Of a stretch of 64,000 nucleotides of DNA, positions 24,316 through 33,639 are shown one piece after another (the first letter of the stretch is position 1; each line of letters opens with the position of its first letter). This DNA is from Timema cristinae. Its lineage: Eukaryota; Arthropoda; Insecta; Phasmatodea; Timematidae. The position numbers and the translations under genes were made by a program. The notes below the pieces were generated by a model. That model was given only the letters and a program-made list of their open reading frames with translations. It ran no database searches and was not told the origin of the DNA. Location of the stretch: the NCBI GenBank assembly GCA_039000515.1, contig JBCFYV010000012.1:44733535-44797534 (forward strand). Reading direction: 5' to 3'.

Positions 24316-25235
24316 TAAAACTTTGTATATTTTAGCAGAGGAGTTTTTGGAATTAAATATTTTACCCTAACAATAAGGGTAGTTTACTAAAGGGCTAAAA
24401 TATACAAATTTGATTTTCTCTAAATAGTATCTAACAATTTTGACTAATGCTCATCTCTAATATTTGTTCAACATTACAAACAAAACGGTGCACACTATTT
24501 TTCCATAAAATGAATTAGAGGGTACTTTAAATAACCGTAAGCATATAATTATTTTGATCGTATGGCTATAATTTTATGAGATAAGAAATAATTTATCATT
24601 GAGTGCTGTATGACTATTATAGATAAACACTTTTAATTTAAATCTTTATTTTGTAAAACAAATTGTTTCCAAACTATAAGTAAATATAATTTTTAAATGG
24701 TTGTCTGGTAAATGGGGAGCTTATTAGCTCTTTAATGGACAGAGAGGTTTCTTTTTTTCTCAAATTGTTTTGGTAAAGGTGTATCATATTTCATTTATAC
24801 TCCTTGGGGGAATGTGATTCTCTTTTTTGCTTTCTCTCGTCCACTTGGAGTGAGAAGTATTCCAATTGTCAAAAAAATCGAACTCAAGATTTTGATAAAT
24901 GGCAAAGTTTCATGACCCTATGAAACCGAAACAGTGTTTTTCGTGATGCTGTCTGTCTGTCTCACGGCCTGGAGCCGAAACCTTTTTACCTATTGGCCAA
25001 AAACTTAGTACTTGTGGTTTTCATAAGGTTACTCAGGGAAATTTTTAAATTAAATATGTAACCTTAAAAATAAGGGTAGTTTATTCTATTACAAAATATA
25101 AAAAATTGATTTTTTCAAAATCTGCTCTAAAGATTTTGATTACATTTTGTATCAAGGCACCGTTATACATTACAAAAAAATGAAGATCCTCATTGTTCTA
25201 ATAAAATGGCTTTGAAGGTACTTTACATAAACAGA
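24316..25235 (+). repeat. Diverged direct repeat pair
   Basis: About 24316-24545 and 25012-25235 align over most of their length (aataagggtagttta, acattacaaa, ggtactttaaataa-type blocks), apparently two copies of an old element. Between them, 24940-24970 holds a ctgtctgtctgtct run like those often found in arthropod repeats. Confidence 0.5.
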
Positions 25236-25571
25236 AATTTTCAGTTTTGATCATATCCCCGCAACTATTTCTGATACAGAATAACGTATTACGTACCACT
25301 AGAAAGTTAAAGAACTATCAAAAATAAAAATCCTTTTATAAAACATATAAATATAAGTTATTTATGGAGGTATTAGAAAATTTAAATTGATCGATATGCT
25401 TTTTGGCGTGTAGAAATAAATGTTTCTCTTTTCTCAATGCGTCTGTAACAATGTATATTACTCGTATCCAATTTAGGTTCTTTTGTATAGAGTTTCTGCA
25501 ACAATGTATATTATTTTGTTTCACAAATTAAATTAATTTGTAATAAATGTCTCTATTTTGGGATTTAAAAA

Positions 25572-25700
25572 AAGGTTTGCCACCTTAGCTCAGTCGGTAG
25601 CGTGTCTGCCCACTGAATTAAGTGTCCCGGGTTTGATTCCCGGCATGGCCGAAAATGTATCATTGATGGAAATATGGGTTTACCCCTTCGCATTGATAAA
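25572..25700 (+). mobile_element. SINE-A copy with tRNA-like head
   Basis: The head contains accttagctcagtcggtagc (A box) and gggtttgattcccgg (B box and T arm, which pairs perfectly). The acceptor stem does not pair, so this is not a functional tRNA gene. The following aatgtatcattgatggaa recurs after the similar head at 32008, defining a family. It lacks the GGGTAGTAAGACGC tail of SINE-L/N/D. Confidence 0.7.
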
Positions 25701-25755
25701 TGAATGGCTGGGACTGGATATTGTACCTGTTTTAGTCTTATATTATTAAATAATA

Positions 25756-26035
25756 GGTGACCTGGTGGTCTAGGGGTAAGGTGTCGGACTTCTGTGCTGG
25801 GGTCCGGGGCTCAATCCTTGGTTCCGACAAAGATTTATCTGATTATCAAACCCTTCCTTCACCTCTGACAAGACATCTTGTGAATGTGGGGAATGCCAGG
25901 TCTCCACCGTGGTTCGGATTCCACGTTAAACTGTAGGTCCTCCATTTCATCTCACAATCACCCTACCATTACACATTAGCGTAAGTGCGTATAACCCGAA
26001 CGGGTAGTAAGACGCGGTGCTAATAATAATAATAA
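25756..26035 (+). mobile_element. SINE-D copy, full length, with target-site duplication
   Basis: The head (gtgacctggtggtctagggg) has a tRNA-like A box, and a B-box-like gggctcaatcc follows. A body unlike SINE-L/N comes next (gacaagacatcttgtgaatg). The tail acccgaacgggtagtaagac is the same as in SINE-L/N and ends in (TAA)n. The 12-bp duplication tattaaataata flanks it at 25744-25755 and 26036-26047. Confidence 0.9.
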
Positions 26036-26047
26036 TATTAAATAATA

Positions 26048-26598
26048 AGGTAAATAATCTACGACAGGAGTGCCAGTAGTGGAAAAATATAAGACGAATT
26101 AAAAGCTTACCCAGGCCATTGGCTGCAAACAGTAATTGGTATATTTTAAAATAAAATAGAAAGTCTGTCGGTGAATTGCACTATGGAACTCCATTCTGTT
26201 TCTGCAACGATGTTGATTATTTTTTATTACATATCTTACGCGTTTTAAATAAATGTCTCAATTTTTAGGTAAAAGAGCGAAAAAATCTTTGTGGTGAACT
26301 GTATCAGTTATTTTATTCACCGCAAAGGGGAACTTATTTTCCGCGTGTTTATGTGGTCGTGTATGAGAACTGTTTCAAGGTCAAAGCCGACAGCATTAAG
26401 ATCTCATTAGTGTGTTGGCTGGCATTGTATGTAATCGCGCTGCCTAGCGCTTTGCTTGTAGCAGCCAATTTTTATTCAAGATTAGTTAAGACACGTACAT
26501 TATTATTTACTTGCGTCTTGCCTTAAAATAACACAAGGCCAATTTTAAACTATATCCGTGACTACGAAGGCTCGCAGACATTCCCAAAATTATCAGTT
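26048..26598. other. Interval without recognised features
   Basis: Moderately AT-rich, no open frame above 60 codons, no known repeat. Its right end carries the SINE-N duplication (attatcagtt, 26589-26598). Confidence 0.4.
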
Positions 26599-26857
26599 AT
26601 TTATTATTATTTAGCACCGCGTCTTACTACCCGTTCGAGTTATGCGCTTTAAGTACTAATTACGCTAATGGATTAGGAATTGGGAAGGTTGAATTAGAGG
26701 AAGTGAACCCGCATTGTCGTGGAGGGTGAGTGGATACCTCTTTAGGAAAAACCACCCCCAGTTCACCCGACCGAGATTCGAACCTCGATCTCCCCGTCCT
26801 CAGCAGTCGAGCTTCACACGACTAGCGCGTTAGCCAACTACGCCACCGAGGCGGGTG
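26599..26857 (-). mobile_element. SINE-N copy, full length, with target-site duplication
   Basis: On the minus strand: head with agttggctaacgcgc, B box ggttcgaatctc, body, and tail aagacgcggtgctaa followed by (TAA)n. Flanks attatcagtt and attatctgtt (26858-26867) form a 10-bp duplication with one mismatch. Confidence 0.9.
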
Positions 26858-26964
26858 ATTATCTGTTGAAGTTTCGCAATAATGCAGTGGCGCTCCGCAT
26901 GGAGATAAATCTGAGAGAACCCTTCCTTGGCCTTCACCAACCCACCCAAGATTAACATAATGTT

Positions 26965-27112
26965 TACCATCACCACTGGTCAATTGGTCTAAGGCGTCAG
27001 TCAGTCTCATATTAGTCGAGACTGTCGATGACGGGGAGATTGGGGCTCAATCCACGGCCGGGTGTACTGAGGATAGTTTTTCCTAAACATTTTTTCACTA
27101 ATTTTTACACTG
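26965..27112 (+). mobile_element. SINE-L head and body, 3' truncated
   Basis: Head gtcaattggtctaaggcgtc, long variable arm (gactgtcgatgacggggaga), B-box area gggctcaatcc, body to ttttttcactaattttt. No tail. Confidence 0.75.
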
Positions 27113-27160
27113 ATAAAAAACCCAGCAATTTTAATAATAACTCAATAAATTAAGTTTTTT

Positions 27161-27399
27161 TAGCACCACGTCTTACTAACCGTTCGAGTCATATGGTTTT
27201 GTACTAATTAAACTAATAGTTGATGGATTTGGAAAGTATAATTGAGAGGAAGTGCAGCCACGTTTGCATGATAGGCGAGTGGAGAACTATTTAAGAAAAA
27301 CCACCTTCACTGTACACGGCCAAAGTTAAACGCACTTCCCCGCCTTCGGCAGTCTAATACAACACGAGTTTAGCACGTTAAACAACATATCAATTGGGC
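27161..27399 (-). mobile_element. SINE-N copy, diverged, full length
   Basis: Tail (tagcaccacgtcttactaac on plus), body (gaggaagtgcagccacgttt), decayed B box and head (tagcacgttaaacaacatat). Older than the copy at 26599. Confidence 0.8.
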
Positions 27400-27540
27400 G
27401 TTCTTTTTATTAAAATCGTATTTTCCATTTAACCGGTTGCCTTACGTATAGGCTATTAGCCAGAGTTAGCATAAAACGTTGACCAGCGTACACCATAGGA
27501 TTTTATCTACACTATGTACTCGCGATGATATTATGGGATG

Positions 27541-27725
27541 ATAGTTATTATGATGTTGTGCAGCTGGTGTGAGTCTTAACCTAACTTAAGCCTTATTAAC
27601 CAAACCCCGCTGACCATTGGGAGTATTCCTCTAAAGGAAAAAATTACCAGTGTTACTAGTTGGGAATCGAACCCAGGACCCCCAAGCTCGAAGCCATATT
27701 CACTGAGCACTACACCACGGGACCG
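27541..27725 (-). mobile_element. SINE-G: another tRNA-headed element
   Basis: On the minus strand the sequence begins cggtcccgtggtgtagtgct (A box) and has a perfect B box, gggttcgattccc, with pairing T-arm bases. A body of about 110 bp unlike the other families follows. No acceptor stem forms, so it is not a functional tRNA. Confidence 0.6.
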
Positions 27726-28399
27726 TTTAGAAAAGAGAGTAAAAAATTAAGTTAAATTATAATAAGGAGCACTGAAGATGTTTCAAATGCATGGAATGAA
27801 TACTGACAGCAGGCTTGCGACTCTATATTTAAAAGGCAAACCTAAATTTTTATACCAAAATACAAAATTTGAAATTAGCAACTTAGACATGATATAATGT
27901 GCCCTTCTTTCCACCCAATTGGCTTTAAAGGCGTGCCGATGAAATAACGGAAATAATTCTGGTAATAAAGTGGGAATGAATAATCTTCTTTTTCTAAACA
28001 TTACTATTATTACTTCATACTATTATTATTTTGTCAATATTTATTCGTAGAATTATCATAATTGGGACACATTTTAACAAACGATGATATTATTCTATGA
28101 ATCTAAAAAGTGTTGAACGATTATAATGTAATACATACGTTTCAAATAATTGATTGTGCACATCCTTTACTCCGAAAGGTAGCAGTTTTACCTTGACCTA
28201 TTAAATTTGGCCTTGTGAGCTGTATCATAGGAGAACTGTGCATGTTAGGCTTGCTAGCCTTAAGTTAAGCAGGATACATAAATATTATCATATTAATATA
28301 TTTTTCTAGGATGATATAATTATATTTCAATAAATAACAGTAAACACGGCAGGTATGGAGAAATAGTGCAGGTTTCATCGATGCTATATTATAAAATGG
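27726..28399. other. AT-rich interval, nothing recognised
   Basis: One chance frame of 72 codons (28001-27783 minus). No known repeat. Confidence 0.4.
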
Positions 28400-28980
28400 C
28401 AGGGTAGCGGCAAGAAATGCAAGGAGGTGAGTGGTTTAACACAGGGAGTTTCAGTGGTTCAAAACAGGTGGTGCTAATTGTTAAATACAGGAGGTGCCAG
28501 TGGTTCAATGCAGGTGAAGTGGTTAAATACAAGGGGTGTAGTGGTCAATACAGGAGATCATGTTCAATACAGGAGGTGCCAGTGGTTCAATACAGGAGAG
28601 CCAGTGGTTCAATACAGGGATGCCAGTGGTTCAATACAGGAGGTGCTAGGGTTAAATACAAGTGGTATCAGTAGTTCAATACAGAGTAACAGTGATCCAA
28701 TACAGGTGGTGCCAGTGTCTCAATACAAGAGGTACCAGTGGCTCAATATAAGAGGTCGTATTCAATACAGGTGGTGTCAGTGTTCATACAGGTGGTGTTA
28801 GTGGTTAAACACAGGTGGTGTCAGTAGTTCATAAGGTGGTGTCAGTGGTTAGACATGGTGTCAGTGTTAAACATAGGTGTCAGTGGTTAAATACAGGTGT
28901 CGTGGTAAATACAGTGGTGTTAGTGTTCAATAAATGTAGCGTTGTTATACAACACACGTGGTTTCTGAGATCATACAGGT
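28400..28980 (+). repeat. Minisatellite, ~23-bp unit, over 20 units
   Basis: The unit is close to caatacaggtggtgccagtg plus gtt. Units drift from ggaggtgcc to ggtggtgtc along the array, and length variants increase toward 28800-28980. Two open frames (85 and 107 codons) are by-products of the repeat (SIQEVPVVQYRR-like periods) and are not genes. Confidence 0.9.
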
Positions 28981-29009
28981 GACATCGCGACGGTTGTTTT
29001 AGAACTACC

Positions 29010-29065
29010 CACACGCTTCGTCATGGGGTTTAAGGCGTCACTATCTCAATATTTAGTCAACTCAA
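29010..29065 (+). mobile_element. SINE-L head scrap
   Basis: gtcatggggtttaaggcgtcactatctcaatatttagtcaactc (29021-29064) matches the A-box side of the SINE-L head. The rest is missing. Confidence 0.45.
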
Positions 29066-29403
29066 CTTAAATGAATTAACCTTATGGACATATATATTTA
29101 GTCCATAATGTTCGAAGATCCCCAAGGGCAAAATATGTTTCCAAGGCAAAATATGTTTCCTCTTGACGATTGGTGGAGGGGGTACTGATGAACAAAACAA
29201 TATATCACAAACAATTATTTTATTGAAATCTACCAATAAAGATTAAAACAGTAGGCTATAAGCTTTTATGCTGTTTGCTGTTTTAATGAATAACTTCTGT
29301 AACTTTATTTTAGAGTCTGTGCTTTTTCCAAATTAGATTTCACATCGTACTTAAATCCAATACATCTTAGGACTGTCTGAAACCCTAAACACCTACTACC
29401 TAC

Positions 29404-29663
29404 TTTACTGTCGTAACACTTGCTTCATTCTCATCTTACTCACTATCCTCAACGCCACATTTCCAGTAGCCAAACCAGCCTGCCGGAAGCAGTTCTGAAT
29501 AGTGGCCATTGACACACTCCTCCTTGCCTTGTTGGTGAAAGGTATACAACGTACAGCGAAATACCTTTCTGTATTTCTTTGCTGCAACCATGGCCTCAAA
29601 GGGTGGGAGTGCATTAGTTGTCTGCACTAAGCTTTTCATCCTCTTTACATTCCATATTATCAC
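29404..29663 (-). pseudogene. pogo/Tigger-like transposase fragment
   Basis: Two overlapping minus frames carry motifs of the C-terminal half of pogo-class (Tigger/jerky) transposases. NALPPFEAMVAAKKYRK (about 29620-29570) resembles the segment around the third catalytic acidic residue and the following FK..YR. ATIQNCFRQAGL (about 29513-29478) resembles the TIxNCFRxAGF motif. They are in different frames, so a frameshift separates them. No terminal repeats were found and the upstream catalytic part is not recognisable. Confidence 0.5.
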
Positions 29664-30239
29664 TTGTTCAAAATAAGTCAGTTACCAAAATAATAACTCT
29701 AGTAGAGAACTGATTTCTCCTAGGCTTAAGTTTAAACAACCAAAAAAGCTTTGTTTGGAAAAAAATAACGATATTAGAATGACATTTATTCGTGTGAGTT
29801 TCAATAATAGGTCCTTTATAACATAAGTTGAAGGTACATTACAATCGATAGTTTAACATAATAAAATGTATTTAGATCAGAACATATTAATTAGGTTCGT
29901 TGGATTTGGATGTTCCCTACGTCTAAGTCCAGAGCTGGTTGTACATATAATTATAAGAGAAAATAACCCATAACGTGGCACAATCTTAGGTTTCTTTGAG
30001 TACAAAGGCATATGACAAGTTTCAGCTGGCTAATTTTCTTGGTTTTTGAGATACCCGTGGCAGTGGTTTCGCAGTCTTAGGTGTTATTATAAAAATATAA
30101 GAAACTTTAAACCTACTAGTATGCACATTATCACGTTTCCTTGAGCATAAAAGTCTTAGCACTGGAAACTCCTATTATGCTTAAAAGCTACTTCAAATTA
30201 CAAAATATTTAAATTAAGAGCAATTAAATGTATTTCCAG
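29664..30239. other. AT-rich interval, nothing recognised
   Basis: No open frame or repeat family recognised. It may hold the unreadable N-terminal part of the pogo-like gene. Confidence 0.35.
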
Positions 30240-30700
30240 TTGTTGATGAGAATTCATCTGGAGCTACCGCAAGTAGACGCCCTCATCCAACCCTCTCCTC
30301 GAATACAAATAAGGCACAGATCGATCTTAAGTTAATATGAGAAATCGTGTGGGTCCTAGACCCCAGCCTACCTAGTCCAAACTCCAGCCCACTATCCAGA
30401 CAAGGATACCACGCAGAACTAACCCTCCAGATTACATCCTGCCCCTGGTTGCAACTGCTACGCCTGAATGACTTGCAGCGGCGACGCTCTCCTGTAGGGA
30501 AGTGGTCGTGGTTTTATTTCCCTCCCCAAGGGGATGAGGATAGTTTAAGTAAATAGTGAACCGAAGAGGGCGAAAAGTCGACGGAACTACGCCCAATTTT
30601 CACAGGTCGAACAATTGAGCGTGCGCTGCGTCAACCTGGGACGGATGTCGCCTGTCATTTCACTAACACGCCGCGTAACTGCAAGGTTCTAAGCCTCTAA
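30240..30700. other. GC-rich segment of unknown origin
   Basis: Much richer in G+C and CpG than the neighbourhood (gcagcggcgacgctctcctg, gagcgtgcgctgcgtc). A 69-codon plus frame (30347-30556) lacks known motifs. It may be a retroelement end or a relic of a gene. Confidence 0.3.
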
Positions 30701-30899
30701 GGTGAATTCTATACGAACTGGTTGCATTATTGATCTTGCACTAAACGAAGATTTAAGTTATATATTTTTAAATCAAAATTAAAATGTTAATTATTTTAGT
30801 AAGTACGCTTAGCACGGGTATTTAACTTGTAATCATGGACTCACGAAAAAGGGTGTCTGAATCGGTTAGCTATTTTTCTTTCACCGTGACTTAGGCATG

Positions 30900-31103
30900 C
30901 TACCCGTTCGGGTTATACTCATGTAGGGAAATGTTAATGTTCTTGGAATGATGAAGGTTAAATTTATAGAAAATGTACCCACACTTGCGCGAAGAAAAAG
31001 AGAATGGGAACCATTCGGATAAAACCACCCTCAATGCACCTAGCTGGAATTCGAACCCTATTCTTGCCATAATCAGCAGTCTAAGCTATTGAAATTGTGA
31101 CCC
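30900..31103 (-). mobile_element. SINE-L copy, near full length
   Basis: Tail (gctacccgttcgggttatac), body (aaaatgtacccacacttgcg), B box (ggaattcgaaccc) and part of the head are visible on the minus strand. The outermost tail and (TAA)n are lost. Confidence 0.8.
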
Positions 31104-31337
31104 CATAAATTCCATTTGAGCTCCAAAGTAGATTGGTTAGTTTAGTTAGTTGGTTATGAGAATGTTGTGTATTCAATTTTTAACTGGTATTTTGAGTGTG
31201 GTTTTGCCCAAATGTTTTAACCCACCAATTTGTCAACTTATTCAAAACTCTAAATTCATCTATCAATCTATCATATTATTATGTTTTGTGCATCACATCT
31301 TAATACCCGATTGGACTATCAACATATCTACTTAAAT

Positions 31338-31509
31338 GAAGTAGGAAAGAGGAATGCGGAATTGAGATGTATTGTAGCCACATATGCGTGAACAGAGAGA
31401 AGAAATATATCTAGACAAAAATACCCAACTGGGAATCAAAACCCGACCTCACCATTAATGACAAATCAGTTTATTGCGATAGTGACACGTAAGAACATGT
31501 GAACACTGA
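31338..31509 (-). mobile_element. SINE-L fragment
   Basis: Body (gtagccacatatgcgtgaac), B-box area (gggaatcaaaaccc) and head end (ttgcgatagtgacacg) on the minus strand, no tail. Confidence 0.6.
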
Positions 31510-31624
31510 TACTATTGATGTCACTAATTTAAAAGAGCTTTGTCACAATTTTAGGTTGATGAGTTGGCGTAATTGATTAGTTAGAGTTCTATCTTTATAT
31601 CCCAATTGCCATTAGTGTAAAAAT

Positions 31625-31815
31625 CCGGGATATCCAAATATTTACACGAGTGGAAATTAAGATGTAAAAATAGAATTCATAGGAAATGTATAAAAAGTGT
31701 TGTTAAGGAGGAGTTAAAACCATATCGATTAAAACATCACAGTAGACCCAGCCAGGATTAAAAAACAAACCTCTCAACTAAACGAGTCTAACACTTTGTC
31801 CGCGTGCCCCCAATT
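31625..31815 (-). mobile_element. SINE-W copy, diverged
   Basis: Starts with ccgggatatccaaatattta, the SINE-W tail in minus orientation shared with 12050-12070. Body and decayed head (gtccgcgtgcccccaattg) follow. Confidence 0.45.
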
Positions 31816-31953
31816 GTGGGTTATTTCAAGTTGATAAAGTAAACATACTAACTAGAATATATTAATTGTTGGAAAATCTAAAATATTTACCAACAATATT
31901 TAATATAAACTAATTCAACTAATGATTTAAAATTTATGTCACCCGTAACATTT

Positions 31954-31955
<2 letters not shown>

Positions 31956-31994
<39 letters not shown>
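31956..31994. repeat. (TA)n microsatellite
   Basis: Uninterrupted TA dinucleotides for about 39 bp directly before SINE-A. Confidence 0.95.
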
Positions 31995-31999
<5 letters not shown>

Positions 32000-32007
32000 A
32001 GGTTTTG

Positions 32008-32193
32008 TTCAACACCTTAGCTCATTCTTTAGAGCATCTGTCTAGTGAACTATGTATAAATCGATGGTTCACATCGCCAAATAATGTATATTTGATGGAA
32101 TTGGGGTCTCCCATATAAAGGGGTTGACTTGTGGTAGGAAGATCGAATGTAATGTCTACTCTAAAGGTGAGTTCATTTGGAAGTCATGCGTCA

Positions 32194-32202
<9 letters not shown>
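32008..32202 (+). mobile_element. SINE-A copy, diverged
   Basis: Head accttagctcattctttaga, B-box area gatggttcacatcg, then aatgtatatttgatggaa, which matches the post-head sequence of the copy at 25572. Its downstream part contains the target site of the SINE-N at 32203. Confidence 0.6.
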
Positions 32203-32231
<29 letters not shown>

Positions 32232-32467
32232 TCTTACTACCCGTTCGGGTTATACGCTTTAAGTACTAATTACGTTAATGGATTTAGGAATTGGGAAGTT
32301 TGGATTAGAGGAAGTGAACCCGCATTTGCGTGGAGGGAGAGTGGAAAACCATGTAGGAAAAACCGCCCCCAGTTCACCCGACCAAGATTCTAACCTCGAT
32401 CTCCCCGTCCTCAGCAGTCGAGCTCAGCACGACAAGAGAGTTAGCCAACTACGCCACCGAGGCGAGT
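32203..32467 (-). mobile_element. SINE-N copy, full length, young
   Basis: Complete head, B-box area, body and tail with (TAA)n. The 13-bp duplication gtcaatataataa is perfect (32190-32202 and 32468-32480), and the (TAA)n run continues from it. Sequence is close to the copies at 26599 and 61671, consistent with recent activity. Confidence 0.92.
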
Positions 32468-32480
32468 GTCAATATAATAA

Positions 32481-33639
32481 CTTGGTTTAAAGGATTCCTA
32501 TTGTAAATACCCAAATTAATGATAAATTAGTAATATAGTGCTTTTCAGGATACAACCCATACGCAATATACATTTATTTTTACCAAATTAACTAGATTAC
32601 ATGCAAACCACTTCCTTTACATGAGCTTTTAATCGAAATTTTGACCATTTATTTTTCAAAATAAATATATTCATTCTTTTGTTTTCAAATAGTAACTTAT
32701 ATTATATAAATTGCAAGTTTATGAGGTAAGGATGAATTTAATGTTAAGAACCCTCGTTTAAAAGTAATGCAATTTCAAATTTGAAATAAATTGTTTTTAT
32801 CTTTATAATAAGATTTTAAGTTTGTAAGTTTTAAAAGCGAATATAAATCCCATAAAAAACTTTGAAAACATCAAAATTAAACATAATTCTACATTTTGTA
32901 TTAATCAATAACAAACAAATTATCAATTAAAAATATGTTTATTTGGTTATAACTAACTCAGTTTGTACGTGTCGGTTAGTAAATATGTCTTTGAAGTAAA
33001 ACCTGTAGAACCGTGAAGTATGAACACTACATACACAAATATGCCCGTAAAATTATCAAAAAATGACTTAAAAGTTTAAGTATCGTCTTAAAATATATCT
33101 TTGGTTTTTTAAAATGTAACCTAGGCTGACTGAGGTTTTCTGAAAATAATGAACAAATAGTTAAAATCTCTTCTACTCATAAAACAAAGTGTCCGTCTGT
33201 ATGTATGTATGTATGTTGCCTAATATGATATAAATTTACACCGGGAAGGTGCTATTGATAAAACGGGTTAAATAAAATTGATGTATTTGAAGTTTTTGTC
33301 TTAAAACGCGTGATCAATGATGAATTATTCCACTGAATGTATTTATTATGTTTCTGTCTAAGTTGTCCAAAGAGTTTATTAAAGAATATATTTTAATAGT
33401 AAATCCAAAGATAAATCATATTTTAGTTTGGTTGATTTTTTAATTCATAAATCCTTAAGATGGTTTATGTGCATTATGTTTGCTTATAACTAGAGAACTA
33501 CAAATATATTTGAACGCGTTAATTTTCATTTTATGTTGAACTAATATAAAAAGGCTATATGCTATTTACAAATTATCTGTCTTCTAGCTGATGAGCAGTG
33601 ACGTTAAAAGCAAAGTAAGTATTTTATGTAGACTGGGGA
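32481..33639. other. AT-rich interval, perhaps the lost 5' part of the Helitron
   Basis: No motif of the Helitron N-terminal region could be read here. A short tgtatgtatgtatgtatg run lies near 33198. A faint continuation (KYFM, stop, TGEWQKR) enters the Helitron frame from about 33617. Confidence 0.4.

Noticed and set aside
25576..25650. Functional tRNA gene
   Set aside because: A and B boxes and the T arm are good, but the acceptor stem does not pair and the downstream sequence recurs in another copy, so it is a SINE head.
28417..28801. Two plus-strand open frames of 85 and 107 codons
   Set aside because: They are produced by the 23-bp tandem repeat.
31956..31994. Assembly gap or origin signal
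   Set aside because: It is an ordinary TA microsatellite.
32124..32490. Plus-strand frames of 70-89 codons
   Set aside because: They run through the SINE-N and its TAA repeat. The same peptide recurs at other SINE-N copies (61745).
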